Source of the DNA: Liolophura sinensis
Taxonomy: Eukaryota > Mollusca > Polyplacophora > Chitonida > Chitonidae
Length of the DNA: 64,000 nucleotides
NCBI RefSeq assembly: GCF_032854445.1
Contig: NC_088307.1
Location: 746,001 to 810,000 of the forward strand
Direction of reading: 5' to 3'
The notes under the pieces were generated by a model. It saw only the letters and a list, made by a program, of their open reading frames with translations, ran no database searches and was not told where the DNA came from. This document shows positions 35,301 to 50,600 of this stretch, in pieces. Every line of letters starts with the position of its first letter. Within the stretch, counting starts at the first letter, position 1. A program made the position numbers and the translations under genes.

Positions 35301-38300
35301 TACTGTATAATCTATGACATCCAAACGCCCCACACACACTAACTTACTGTATACTCTATGACATCCAAACCCCACACACACTAACTTACTGTATACTCTA
35401 TGACACCCCCTCCCCAGCCCACACACACTAACTTACTATATAATCTATGACATCCAAACGCCCCACACACACTAACTTACTGTATAATCTATGACATCCA
35501 AATGCCCCACACACACTAACTTACTGTATACTCTATGACATCCAAACCCCACACACACTAACTTACTGTATAATCTATGACATCCAAACGCCCCACACAC
35601 ACTAACTTACTGTATAATCTATGACATCCAAACGCCCCCCACACACTAACTTACTGTATACTCTATGACATCCAAACTCCACACACACTAACTTACTGTA
35701 TACTCAATGACAACCCCCCCCCCCAGCCCACACACACTAACTTACTGTATAATCTATGACATCCAAACGCCCCCCTCACACTAACTTACTGTGTAATCTA
35801 TGACATCCAAACGCCCCACACACACTAACTTACTGTATAATCTATGACATCCAAACGCCCCACACACACTAACTTACTTTACACTCAATGACACCCCCCA
35901 GCCCACACACACTAACTTACTTTACACTCAATGACATCCCCGCCCCCCAGCCCACACACACTAACTTGCTTGATACTCAATGACATCCAAACCCCTTACG
36001 CACACTAACTTACTTGATACTCAATGACATCCAAACGCCCCACACACAACAACTTACTTTACACTCAATGACATCCAAACGCCCCACACACAACAACTTA
36101 CTTTACACTCAATGACCCCCCCCCCCCAGCCCACGCACACTAACTTACTTGATACTCAATGACATCCAAACCCCATACGCACACTAACTTACTTGATACT
36201 CAATGACATCCAAACCCCATACGCACACTAACTTACTTGGTACTCAATGACATCCAAACCCCATACGCACACTAACTTACTTGATACTCAATGACATCCA
36301 AACCCCATACGCACACTAACTTACTTGGTACTCAATGACATCCAAACCCCATACGCACACTAACTTACTTTATACTCAATGAAAACTCCCCCTTCCGAGC
36401 TTCATTGTCGCTTTCTCGGATTAGGAATGTTCCACTTCTGTGATTGGATAGCTTGTGCGCTGCAGTCTCTCGACTCATCTCACCAACAAACCTAATGTCA
36501 AAAACAGAAGATTTTATTCACAGTTGACTTTCTGAAAAGAAAATATTACACTCAAGTCTTAGATTTTGACTGAAGCCCAGCATAGTTTTGGAGATTGAAT
36601 GTCTGCTGACAGCTTCTACAGATTTGTTTCAAGACTTGCAAATATAATAAACAAAGAATGATTACAAAAGAATTATATTTTATTTACATACAAACACTGA
36701 AGGTAAAATAATTGTATATTGTGAATGTCAGATTGGATTGGATTTGCAATCCTAATACAAAATGTTACAATGCCCAACAAGTGTAAGTCAAACAATCCCT
36801 CAGAAGAAACCTTTCCAGGCAGGCAAAACTCACGATGCACATGTTCACTAGAAATCAAGAAATGATCTTACATCTGACAGCAAGAACAAACTAACACAAT
36901 TTCACAACATCTTAAAGAAAACAGCAACTTAAAATGGAATCTAACAAACGCAGTCAGCGAAGCAATGTGATGATATGTCTCACAAAACAGTGTGGTGCAT
37001 GTATGCAATGATATCTGGTATGTACAGTGTTGGTGCATGTATGCAATGATATCTGCTATGTACAGTGTTGGTGCATGTACACAATGGCATCTGCTATGTA
37101 CAGTTTTGGTGCATGTACACAATGACATCTGTTATGTACACTGTTGGTGCATGTGCACAATGATATCTGTTCTGTACAGTCGAGGTGCATGCATGCAATG
37201 ATATTTGCCATGTAAGCAAATGATATCTGCTATGTACACAATGATATCTGCTATGTACACAATGATATCTGCTATGTACACAATGATATCTGCTATGTAC
37301 ATAATGATATGTCATGCATTCAATGATATCTGCTATGTACACAATGATACCTGCTATGTACACAATGATATCTGTCATGTACACAATGATATCTGCCATG
37401 CACACAATGATGTCTGTATGTACACAATGACATCTGGCATGTACATGGTTGTTATGGTGAAATAGTCACAATATAAACAAAACAGAACAGAAAATAGAAA
37501 CAGGACAGAGAAATACATTTTCAAAGTGAAAGAAAACAAGAAAAAAAAATTAGGTGGCTTTCTGCAGAAATTCTTAAAAATTAGAAAAGTACAGGACATG
37601 TGAATTTAGATATAAAGGTAGCTTTTATAATACTCTTTCTACTAAATGTTTGCTTACTATTTTGTTCTCTTTCCCTTCCAACCACCGTCAGAACAAAACC
37701 ACACATGTTCACACTCTACAGAAGCCTGTAGTAACCATTACAGCATTACACAAAAATCAAACTCAAGTCAGCTTGAGACCAGAAAGACTAACTGAGGATA
37801 CATACCATGGAAAAGAGGTAAGATCATGAATGTTGGCGTACGATCGTGTTGGATGGCATGCAGGCGGCTGGCTAACTAGCACTGGTTTGGGGCTGATTTC
37901 AGAGTTTGGTGGGCTCGGTTTAAAAGGCGGCCCTGTAGGATTAATATACGAGGGCTTTCTCTGTGGACACAAAAGTTGGGAGATAACTATGGTGACAAAA
38001 ACAGTGGTTTACCCATGGTCACGATAAGGCGCTCTTAGCGGAGCTCATACAATGATCCCATGTATATAAGAGGGCTTTTGCTGTGGACACAAAAGTTGGG
38101 AGATAACTATGGTGACAAAAACAGTGGTTTACCCATGGTCACGATAAGGCGCTCTTAGCGGAGCTCATACAATGATCCCATGTACATAAGAGGGCTTTTA
38201 CTGTGGACACAAAAATTGGGAGATAAATATGGTGAAAAAAAACAGTGTTTTACCCATGGTCACGATAAGGCACTCTCAGCTGAGCTCATACAATGATCCC

Positions 38301-39034
38301 ATGTATATAAGAGGGCTTTTACTGTGGACACAAAAGTTGGGAGATAACTATGGTGACAAAAACAGTGGTTTACCCATGGTCACGATAAGGCGCTCTCAGC
38401 TGAGCTCATACAATGATCCCATGTATATAAGAGGGCTTTTACTGTGGATACAAAAATTGGGAGATAACTATGGTGACAAAAACAGTGGTTTACCCATGGT
38501 CACCATAAGGCACTCTCAGCTGAGCTCATACAATGATCCCATGTATATAAGAGGGCTTTTACTGTGGACACAAAAATTGGGAGATAACTATGGTGGCGAA
38601 AACAGTGTTTTACCCGTGGTCACGATAAGGCGCTCTTAGCGGAGCTCATACAATGATCCCATGTATATACAAAAATTGGGAGATAACTATGGTGACAAAA
38701 ACAGTGTTTTACCCGTGGTCACGATAAGGCGCTCTTAGCGGAGCTCATACAATGATCCCATGTATATAAGAGGGCTTTTACTGTGGACATAAAAATTGGG
38801 AGATAACTATGGTGGCAAAAACAGTGGTTTACCCATGGTCACGATAAGGCACTCTCAGCTGAGCTCATACAATGATCCCATGTATATACAAAAATTGGGA
38901 GATAACTATGGTGGCAAAAACAATGGTTTACTTATGGTCACGATATTTGGGGAACCTATCATCACTTATCTTTTGTAAATAAACGAGAACCAATCAAAGA
39001 AACAATGTTTTGAAGAAACTTCTTTTCGGCTAAC

Positions 39035-39068
<34 letters not shown>

Positions 39069-42000
39069 GGGTGGGGGGTGGGGGGTGGGGGGTTGTGTGT
39101 GTACACACACTGTATAGTTGATTTAATCAGACAAAAACAGAATATGCTGGACTTACATGTAGGAAGCGGAATCTTCCGACATAAGGTGCTACCCGCTAAT
39201 GTATGTAAGGGCCATTGCAGGTCACCTGGTGACTGCTGGGGTGTTTGGTAGGGGTGAGTGGAGGAAGTTGAGCCAAGTTTAACCACAAAGGCTGCTCTAC
39301 ATCTACATATAAGAGGAAAAGTCTATCCCATTATAAGTCTTATGATGTAACTAGCCTATTATATGAGGTGGCCTGTTTTCTAAAGCAACTGCAATTTTAT
39401 GAGGTATAATAGCTATGCAGGAACACTGTTGATGATTTAGCAAAGTTTGGCCTCCCAGGCCTTGGTAACTGGAGGTTTTTGTTTGAACTAGACACCATCA
39501 CATGTAAATCAGCACTAAAACACCCTTTGGAACCATAATAATTAGTTCCACCTCTGATACTACTGCCACCTCTAACTTCCGCAGGTGCTCAGTTCTATAG
39601 TAAAGCTGCAATGAGGAGGAGTAGAGGCAGAAATGCACATAAACTTTTGGTTATCACTATAATGTATGATCTGGATAGCATAGCGTATGAGCAATAATAA
39701 TGGCACCTCAGGTACCACTGCCATCAGGTTAACTCTCCAGTGGTAAGTCAACAATGTGTCTGGCCTGTCCATTACATGTACAGCTAGCATAACATTGCCA
39801 TATGTGGCACCTCAAGTAACATTGCCATCAGGTTAACTCTCCAGTGGTAAGTCAACAATGTGTCTGGCCTGTCCATTACATGTACAGCTAGCATAACATT
39901 GCCATATGTGGCACCTCAAGTAACATTGCCATCAGGTTAACTCTCCAGTGGTAAGTCAACAATGTGTCTGGCCTGTCCATTACATGTACAGCTAGCATAA
40001 CATTGCCATATGTGGCACCTCAGCTAAAACCTGTAGGGGTTTCAATACACAAGAACAACACTAACTTCTGTTGGCAGATTTCACATGTTTTGTGCTGTGC
40101 TCTTTGCACTTGCCTGAAGCGTCTCATGTTTAACATCAGAGAGGAGGTCAACTAAAGTGTTCAACATGAATGGCACTGCTGTTCAGCTGTGTTTGTCCTG
40201 ACTTTTGCTATAAGGCATGGCTCAACTTACCCCATAATCCTCTACAGGTATATCCTTACATAAAAACAAAAAACAGTAATTAATCAATACCATGACATTT
40301 TGCAGACATTACATGTAGTGTTAGTCTTGTGTCAATTTTCCCTCAGTATTTTTCATTTTGTGGTCTAACATACTTGTACTTGAAATTCCTTACTTCTGAA
40401 ATTGCTAAAGGTTTATTAAAATGCGGAATGGTTGTGGTGGGCCCGGCAGGGATATGGGGGATATTTTTCTATCTTCCTGAAAAAGTGATGTTGTGATGAA
40501 AACATGTTTAGTTTAAGTGTAAAAAAAAATCCAATGCACACTTAAATGCCAGCTGGTGAATATGCAATGAATTCCTGAAAAGAAAAAGAGGCCAAGTCAA
40601 TAGTCAAAGCCAAGTGTCATACATGTACAAGATAAAGAAACAAGAAAACTTTGCATCAAACAAATCAGCAATACAGCCAACAGAAAATGCTAACTACAAC
40701 AGTGTTGCATGGCCTACACTGCTCCCTAGTGGCAAACACATGCAAAGGGAAATAACTCTCCTGAGCCATACATGACCTCTACCTACCACTTGTGTCCGAA
40801 CAGGCAACTGGTGTCAGGCATGGCTGGCCTCGACAACCTTTCATGGTTGTTTTGGAAAGTCGCCCCATCGGTTTGTTCATAAGAATACCGCTGACTCTTA
40901 AAACGATTACAGAGTAAATTACACATTAACTTGGCTTGCTTCAACCAAGACTACAAGGACAAAACTGTACCGTTATGATGTGCTCATTTTCTTCACTTAT
41001 GACCTAAACTTTGTAATCATTGTAATACTCAAGAATATTTCACTTATACGACTGCGGCCAGCATTATGGTGTAGAGGAATCCGAGCAGAGCCTGGGGGAA
41101 TTGTAATCAAATACAAGGTGTATACAATACCGATGAAAATCAACAAAATGAGTAGCAGCTTTGGGTACTGCTGATTTCTATAAACCTTGAAGACAGCATC
41201 TAAAAAATTTCCCTCTGGCTGACTTGAAGGTAACCACTTCATGCAATTTCTCACCTCATTTAGTCCATCCCAACAACATCCAACAGACTTTTAATTTTAG
41301 GCTGTGCTCAAGAAATTTCTCACCTGAGCAATACCACTGCACTTTTCCTTGATATATGCTTCAAATATATTAGCTTAGTCAAAGAGAACTGGGTTTGAAC
41401 TCTTTGACTTTAGATGTCAGCACAGTCTAATAAGTGGGAATAACATCTGGACACATACCTGGTGAGTACTGGGATTGCCTACATGTACTGTCGACACAGT
41501 AAGCAATATATATACAAGTCCACAACAACCCTCACTGTATTCTGCCAACTTACACTTTGCAAAATACTATCTACATGACAGATGTAATTACTTACCTGCA
41601 ATCACCCCCCCCCCCTTCCCCCCTTTTTCCCTTGTGAAAGTCTGCACTTGCTTGCATAAAGCTTCCTCAGCCAATTACAGAGTAAGCACACTTATATACC
41701 CTGGCTACACAGGTAATGTAAACACATGTTGCCATGTCATTGAAGAGTGCTTTGGGCAACACATACTGCACACAGAGATGTAGATATATCTTGGAATGGG
41801 ACAAGTAGGTAACAGCAGTATTGGGCAACACATACTACACCACAGACACTTTGTTGCCATTGTGTGGCGGTACTGATCAACACATTTTATTGCCATTTAC
41901 TGTACGTAACAGATATACTGAACAACATATACCCGACATTTTGTCTTGCTTACCTTTGGTGTCTTGATTTCTGTGACAAAGTTAGCTGGGAACGCTCCTT

Positions 42001-45000
42001 GCTCTCCTTTCAGACGGCCCTGAAACAAGCCGCAAATCCCCAAAATTGATGCAATCTTACAGACTTTTTTGTCTTTGTCTCTAAGAAGAACAAAGCATGT
42101 TTTCAAAAGGTTTTCACTTTTTTTGACTGAAGCCCAAGTTTGGTATGCTTTTCCATGTACAAGTAGTTTGAAATTGCCTACAGCATTAATTACGCATTCC
42201 ACTAATTCACAAGTACATGTGCAATGTTTCATTGTACACAGGCTGGTTTTCAAAGCTGACATACCTGTACAATGCTTCCTCACTGGAAACATATACACAA
42301 GATGAACACTAGACTCAGTCAAAAAGTTTTGGGTTTTAACCTCAAACATGAGCTTACAAAACTCCATACAATGTCATTACATCTATCCCATTTAACCTCT
42401 GCACCTGTAATAATGTACATGTACCTGTAGTAATTGTAAGTTACTGAATGAAAGCAGGCTGCAGATGTGGATAAGTTCTTTTTATAAATGTTGCACATCA
42501 AAAACCAATTAATAAACCTAGGGAGCAAAATTTTGATGACAAAGATGAAAATTTATTCACCTAAAAATCAAAGATAGTAAAACACATAATGTCTTTGGGA
42601 ATTGGGCAAGAATTTGTACCAAGAGAAAAGACACAGTGTCAGTGAATGGCACTGTGCCATGGAATGTTACTTTGCTAATGTGGTGCACAAATGGCAACAT
42701 GTGGCAACAAATGGCAACATGTGGCAACAAATGGCAACATGTGGCATGGCTGCCACAACGCTAAAGACAGGCAAAATGTGGGTGTACAATAAGAAGGGTT
42801 AAGTCACATACCTCCCACCATTCTTCTGATTCTTTTGACAAAACTTCGATTACGTCTGATTGGTTGAACTCCAGTGGTGTCCTACCACCAGGAGGCTTGG
42901 GAACTCCAATATAATTCTGCTTTGCGCGAGCCTTGACTGAGGACAGACAATGTTATAATGACATATCTGGGAAACATTTCAAATACAAATATGTCATTTG
43001 ACTCAGCCAAAAAATAAACATTACAGTGTATTAGCAAATGACATGAAAGATATGCTGACACACAAAGTAGAGTTGGTGTTTTAAGAGGGAAGTAAGACAA
43101 AATACTGATAAATCTTCCCTTATATCAGGCATGCGCATGTAATAACACTTACTCCGTAATGTTCAGTATGCATAATAATCAAGCTGAACTAACCATTAGA
43201 GACTGTAAAGAAATTTGGACATGAAGGCAAAATACATTATTATTCAGAGTGTATATAACACCAACATACATGCAGGTGTGCAGTGCAGGACAAAAACTAC
43301 ACATGTGCCATCATAACACACATGTAATGACATCACACATGTACTTGCACCATCACAACACACATGCAATGACATCACACATGCACCATCATAACACACA
43401 TGCACCATCATAACACATGTAATGACATCACACATGCACCATCATGACACATATGTAATGACATCACACATGCACCATCATAACACAGATGTATTGACAT
43501 CACTCATGCACCATCATAACACATATGTAATGACATACATTGTAGTACCCAGGACTACATGAATATGCAGTTATAAAGAGGCATGCAAACAGGTTAAACA
43601 TGCATGTAGACAGACTAAAGGCAAGCAAGACGGAGAAACAGAATAAAATTTGCTTCAGAATTTGTTACCAGTAGCAGAAGAAAACACTGTCAGAGGAAAC
43701 ACGTAGTACCATTTGCACACATAGAACAATGTATAGTTATTGATACATCTGAACTGCATTTTATGTCATTCTTGAACAGGCATGGCATGAGTTTGGACTC
43801 AGCAAAATAATCTACCTGGATGAGCCTTGTGTCTTCTACTTCCTGATACACCTATCAATTTGTACTTGCTTAAAGTCTTTCTGTTTTGAACGATCATGCT
43901 CATTAATCACTGAAATATGGTCTCCTCGATTTACCTCAGGTAGGGTCTTATTCTAATGGTCATGTATTTCAAAACAATGCTTATTGCCAGTGACATATTA
44001 TAAATAGGAAATTATTAGATGCCACAGGAATGTGATCATGATCATGCAGTATTGTCATCACATTTCACAGGACTGTATACATGAAGCGACTTTGAGGCCC
44101 ACGAAGGAATAGAAATTCAAGCACAATAAGGGGAGATAACCCAACAAGAGGCTTTAATACCAAACTGGCTTTTATTATAACACGTCACCTTTCAAGGCTC
44201 AACACGCATATTCTTTACATGTATGCACTCTTGCAATAACTCATGCCCAAGCAGTAGTCATGTGAATACACACGTGCAATATCATCCCTGTACAACTCAT
44301 GCCCAGGCAGTAGTCATGTACATGTACACGTGCAATATCATCCCTGTACAACTCATGCCCAGGCAGTAGTCATGTACATGTACACGTGCAATATCATCCC
44401 TGTACAACTCATGCCCAGGCAGTAGTCATGATGATGTACACGTATGAAAGAACAGTTGTAAACACTTAACTCACACATATAGGGCTCTGTGTTCCGAGGG
44501 ACATTCACTGTGGAGACTTCTAGTGGCCTCGGGGGTACTGGTGGACCTGACAAAACCAGGAATGCATGGAGAGATTCGTTGACTGACACTATTACACCTA
44601 TCAGCTGCTTCACTGATCTCACTGAGGCCAGTCTTACAAAGCTGTGACATCAAGTGCAATTTACATGTACAATGTATCTCAGCACAAAATGATGCCACGG
44701 ATGGCGCAACTGCTTTGCAGGATGAACCTCCTGGGTTCACCTTTAAAAGTCAAGATCTCCTTTGCATTCATAAGAAAGCAGCCAAGTTTCTAGGAAAGGA
44801 AACACTAGTGGTTAGGGTTAATCAGTGCCCTTTGTCAGACCTGTACCTGACAACCATCCTTAATGCCAGATAACATCACTCAAGGCTGAATTTGGCCTCG
44901 CTACAAAAAGGTCCAATCATCTGTATAAGTGAGGTGACTCACAATATTCATGTCAATATTGTCCAATCAGCTGTGTCAGTGAGGTGACCTTTGTGTGTGT

Positions 45001-47629
45001 CACAATTTTCATGTCAACACTGCCCAATCAGCTGTGTCAGTGAGGTGGCCTTTGTGTGTGTCACAATATTCATGTCAACACTGCCCAATCAGCTGTGTTA
45101 GTGAGATGACCTTTGTGTGTGTGTCACAATATTCATGTCAACATTGCCCAATCAGCTGTGTCAGTGAGATGACCTTTGTGTGTGTGTCACAATATTCATG
45201 TCAACACTGCCCAATCAGCTGTGTGAGTGAGATGACCTTTGTGTGTGTCACAATATTCATGTCAACACTGCCCAATCAGCTGTGTTAGTGAGATGACCTT
45301 TGTGTGTGTGTCACAATTTTCATGTCAACACTGCCCAATCAGCTGTGTCAGTGAGGTGGCCTTTGTGTGTGTCACAATATTCATGTCAACACTGCCCAAT
45401 CAGCTGTGTCAGTGAGATGACCTTTGTGTGTGTGTCACAATATTCATGTCAACATTGCCCAATCAGCTGTGTCAGTGAGATGACCTTTGTGTGTGTGTCA
45501 CAATATTCATGTCAACACTGCCCAATCAGCTGTGTCAGTGAGATGACCTTTGTGTGTGTCACAATATTCATGTCAACACTGCCCAATCAGCTGTGTTAGT
45601 GAGATGACCCTTGTGTGTGTGTCACAATTATCATGTCAACACTGCCCAATCAGCTGTGTCAGTGAGATGACCTTTGTGTGTGTCACAATATTCATGTCAA
45701 CACTGCCCAATCAGATGTGTCAGTGAGATGACCTGTGTGTGTGTGTCACAATATTCATGTCAACACTGCCCAATCAGCTGTGTCAATGAGGTGGCCTTTG
45801 TGTGTGTGTCTCAATTTTCATGTCAACACTGCCCAATCAGATGTGTCAGTGAGATGACCTTTGTGTGTGTCACAATATTCATGTCAACATTGCCCAATCA
45901 GCTGTGTCAGTGAGATGACCTTTGTGTGTGTCACAATATTCATGTCAACACTGCCCAATCAGCTGTGTTAGTGAGATGACCTTTGTGTGTGTGTCACAAT
46001 TTTCATGTCAACACTGCCCAATCAGCTGTGTCAGTGAGATGACCTTTGTGTGTGTCACAATATTCATGTCAACACTGCCCAATCAGATGTGTCAGTGAGA
46101 TGACCTGTGTGTGTGTGTCACAATATTCATGTCAACACTGCCCAATCAGCTGTGTCAGTGAGATGACCTTTGTGTGTGTCACAATATTCATGTTAACATT
46201 GCCCAATCAGCTGTGTCAGTGAGATGACCTTTGTGTGTGTCACAATATTCATGTCAACATTGCCCAATCAGCTGTGTCAGTGAGATGATCTTTGTGTGTG
46301 TGTCACAATTTTCATGTCAACACTGCCCAATCAGCTGTGTCAGTGAAATGACCTTTGTGTCTGTCACAATATTCATGTCAACACTGCCCAATCAGATGTG
46401 TCAGTGAGATGACCTGTGTGTGTGTGTCACAATATTCATGTCAACACTGCCCAATCAGCTGTGTCAGTGAGATGACCTTTGTGTGTGTCACAATTTTCAT
46501 GTCAACACTGCCCAATCAGCTGTGTCAGTGAGATGACCTTTGTGTGTGTCATAATTTTCATGTCAACACTGCCCAATCAGCTGTGTCAGTGAGATGACCT
46601 TTGTGTGTGTCACAATATTCATGTCAACACTGCCCAATCAGCTGTGTCAGTGAGGTGGCCTTTGTGTGTGTCACAATTTTCATGTCAACACTGCCCAATG
46701 AGCTGTGTCAGTGAGGTGACGTTTGTGTGTGTGTGCGCGTGCATGTGTGTGTGTGCATGCGTGCGTGGCAACATTCATGTCAACATTGCCCAATCAGCTG
46801 TGTCAGTGAGGTGACCTTTGTGTGTGTGTCACAATTTTCATGTTAACAATGCCCAATCAGCTGTGTCAGTGAGATGACCTCGTGTGTGCGTGTGTGTGTG
46901 TGTGTCTGCATGCGTGCGTGTGTGTGTCTGCATGCGTGCGTGTTTGTCTGCATGCGTGCGTGTCTGACAACATTCATGTCAACATTGCCCAATCAGCTGT
47001 GTCAGTGAAGTGACCTTTGTGAGTGTCACAATATTTATGTCAACACTGCCCAATCACCTGTGTCAGTGAGATGACCTTTGTGTGTGTGTCACAATATTCA
47101 TGTCAACATTGCCCAATCAGCTGTGTCAGTGAGATGACCTTTGTGTGTGTCACAATATTCATGTCAACACTGCCCAATCAGCTGTGTCAATGAGGTGGCC
47201 TTTGTGTGTGTGTCACAATTTTCATGTCAACACTGCCCAATCAGATGTGTCAGTGAAGTGACCTTTGTGTGTGTCACAATATTCATGTCAACACTGCCCA
47301 ATCACCTGTGTCAGTGAGGTGGCCTTTGTGTGTGTGTCTCAATTTTCATGTCAACACTGCCCAATCAGATGTGTCAGTGAGATGACCTTTGTGTGTGTCA
47401 CAATATTCATGTCAACACTGCCCAATCAGCTGTGTCAGTGAGATGACCTTTGTGTGTGTGTCACAATTTTCATGTCAACACTGCCCAATCAGCTGTGTCA
47501 GTGAGGTGACCTTTGTGTGTGTGTCACAATATTCATGTCAACACTGTCCAATCAACCGTGTCAGTGAGGTGGCCTTTGTGTGTGTCAAAATTTTCATGTC
47601 AACACTGCTCAATCAGCAGTGACGTGGCA

Positions 47630-47685
<56 letters not shown>

Positions 47686-50600
47686 CGTGTGTGACAACAT
47701 TCATGTCAACACTGTCCCGTTTCCTTCACCAAGTCACACTTCTGAAGTGTGTATTATGTCTCATTTGTTGAGTACAACATTCATGTCAACACTGTCCCGT
47801 TTCCTTCACCCAGTCACACTTCTGAAGTGTGTATTATGTCTCATTTGTTGAGTACAACATTCATGTCAACACTGTCCCGTTTCCTTCACCCAGTCACACT
47901 TCTGAAGTGTGTATTATGTCTCATTTGTTGAGTACAACATTCATGTCAAAACTGTCCCGTTTCCTTCACCAAGTCACACTTCTGAAGTGTGTATTATGTC
48001 TCATTTGTTGAGTACAACATTCATGTCAATACTGTCCAGTTTCCTTCACCAAGTCACACTTCTGAAGTGTGTATTGTCTCATTTGTTGAGTACAACATTC
48101 ATGTCAACACTGTCCCGTTTCCTTCACCAAGTAACACTTCTGAAGTGTGTATTATGTCTCATTTGTTGAGTACAACATTCATGTCAACACTGTCCCGTTT
48201 CCTTCACCAAGTCACACTTCTGAAGTGTGTATTATGTCTCATTTGTTGAATGTCACGTTTCTGAGCAAAGGGAGTCACATGTTAGAGTCAAAAGAAAGGC
48301 CCCAATACGCCCTAAAACAAGACTGACCCCAAATCAATGATTTATATAACTGACATCTTTTCACTCATTGGTCAAGAGATACACCTATAACTGGAGTAAT
48401 GCAACACTAGTCTTCTTGTCTCTATAGGCTCCTAGTGCTACATGAACCACAGATGTGGAAAACTTTCTACAGATAATGTGTACACAACAGATAGTGAAGA
48501 CCAAAAATTAGATAAACTTCCACACTCCATTAATCTTGGTAAGTAGCAAATGAGAGAATACACTTCTCTACATACATGTAGATGTTTACATCAGAAATTG
48601 TAGCCCTACATGTACTTGAAAGGCTTATATAAATTTGTGTTTACAGGAGAACAGATCAAGTCCATAAAACAGGAAAGGCTTATATAAATTTGTGTTTACA
48701 GGAGAACAGATCAAGTCCATAAAACAGAAAAATGACAAAGCTCAGAAAATCAGCACAGGAAGTTTATCACAACCTGTCTTGTTCCCACATCATGTATATT
48801 GGATTGAGCCTAAATATTGTAGCCCTACATGAGAGTCTTCTTGATCACAAGAAATAGGTAATTAGGTAATGTCCATACATCTTGCAAACATTTTCACAGA
48901 GAGCCTGTGGAGAAGAAATTCTACATATATGCAGGGCTGTCATCCATGATCACTCCAACACGAGCACAAAAAATATGAAAAAACATGACTTTGTATCACT
49001 GTATATTAAAGCTAAAAAAACCTTCAATCCATGTATGAGTGCTCATTATACAGGAGCTAAAAAAACACTTCAACCTTCAATCCACATACGAGTGCCCATT
49101 ATACAGGAGCTAAAAACACCTTAACTTTCAATCCACATATGAGTGCCCATTATACAGGAGCTAAAAAACACCTTAACCTTCAATCCACGTATAAGTGCCC
49201 ATTACACAGGAGCTAAAAAACACCTTAACCTTCAATCCACATGAGTGCCCATTATACAGGAGCTAAAAAACACCTAAACCTTCAATCCATGTATGAGTGT
49301 CCATTATACAGGAGCTAAAAAAAACACCTTAACCTTCAATCCACGTATGAGTGCCCATTATACAGGAGCTAAAAAACACCTTAACCTTCAATCCATGTAC
49401 GAGTGTCCATTATACAGGGGCTAAAAAACACCTGATGTGAGCCCAATATACAGCAGCTACCTAGAAAGCTTAACCTTCCATCCAGGTGCGCACATTCAAC
49501 CACCATACCTTTGACTAGGGATTTAAAAAAGCTTAACCTTCAATTCATGTACACTGTATGAAAGCCCAATGTGGACAGCTCTGTGTGACATCCAACCACA
49601 CACATCTATCACAGCCTGGATGTGGACACCTTGTCATGTATATATCAACACCTAGACAGCACAGCCAGTATGCAGACACCATGGCACTGACACCTAGACA
49701 CCACAGCCAGTATGTAGACACCATGGCACTGATGCCTAAACACCACAGCCAGTATGTAGACACCATGGCACTGACGCCTAAACACCACAGCCAGTATGCA
49801 GACACCATGGCACTGACACCTAGACACCACAGCCAGTATGCAGACACCATGGCACTGACACCTAGACACCACAGCCAGTGTGCAGACACCACAGCCAGTG
49901 TGCAGACACCATTGCACTAACACCTGGACACCACGGCCAGTATGTAGACACCATGGCATTGACACCCATACACCACAGTCTATATGCTAACACCATCATT
50001 TGAACCTCAGACACCATTCAGTTCTCTAAGTTGTCTATGAATGCTGTATTTGAAGGTTTGCAATTGCTACAATAGTACTAAGAAAATACACCTGCTAGGT
50101 CTACAGAAGCATTAGCTTAGTAGCCAATGTAATATTTCTGAAGTTTCCAACCCAACATGAAAATGATTAAAAGACAGGATTAAAAGATTGTCCAGGAAAG
50201 TAGCCCTTCTCAAAATGTTAATATCTACACAGGCAAGTCAAAATAAGCACCAAAATTTGAGAATGGAGTGTGTATTAAAAGCAATACATCATACAAAATT
50301 AGAAGGCTCCCAATCATGAACATTTCATAATTACAAGTACCTAACCTAGCCATCTAAAGCTTGTGAAAATAACTTATCATGTTTCAAACCATCTTTAAAC
50401 TGGAGTTTTTCATGATTCAGCATCTAAACTAAATTTACTACTTACCAAATCCTGGTTTGGCTTTACTGATGCATTCCTTGTGCACGGCCAGGTCACGTTC
50501 TGTCAAAAACAAATAACGTGCACCTCACGGAATTGTGATCAAACATCAACATGGTGCTTCCTTAGTTTTAATTAAGCTATCTTGAAAACTTTCCATTTCA

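Noticed and set aside
44995-45599. Cysteine-rich repeat protein (SCVSEMTFVCVSQYSCQHCP)
   Set aside because: Translation of the 62-bp minisatellite; it changes frame between units and has no gene context.
47690-48250. 80-bp array as copies of a VAV exon
   Set aside because: No similarity to any identified exon edge; the inner palindrome ACACTTCTGAAGTGT is unrelated to coding sequence.
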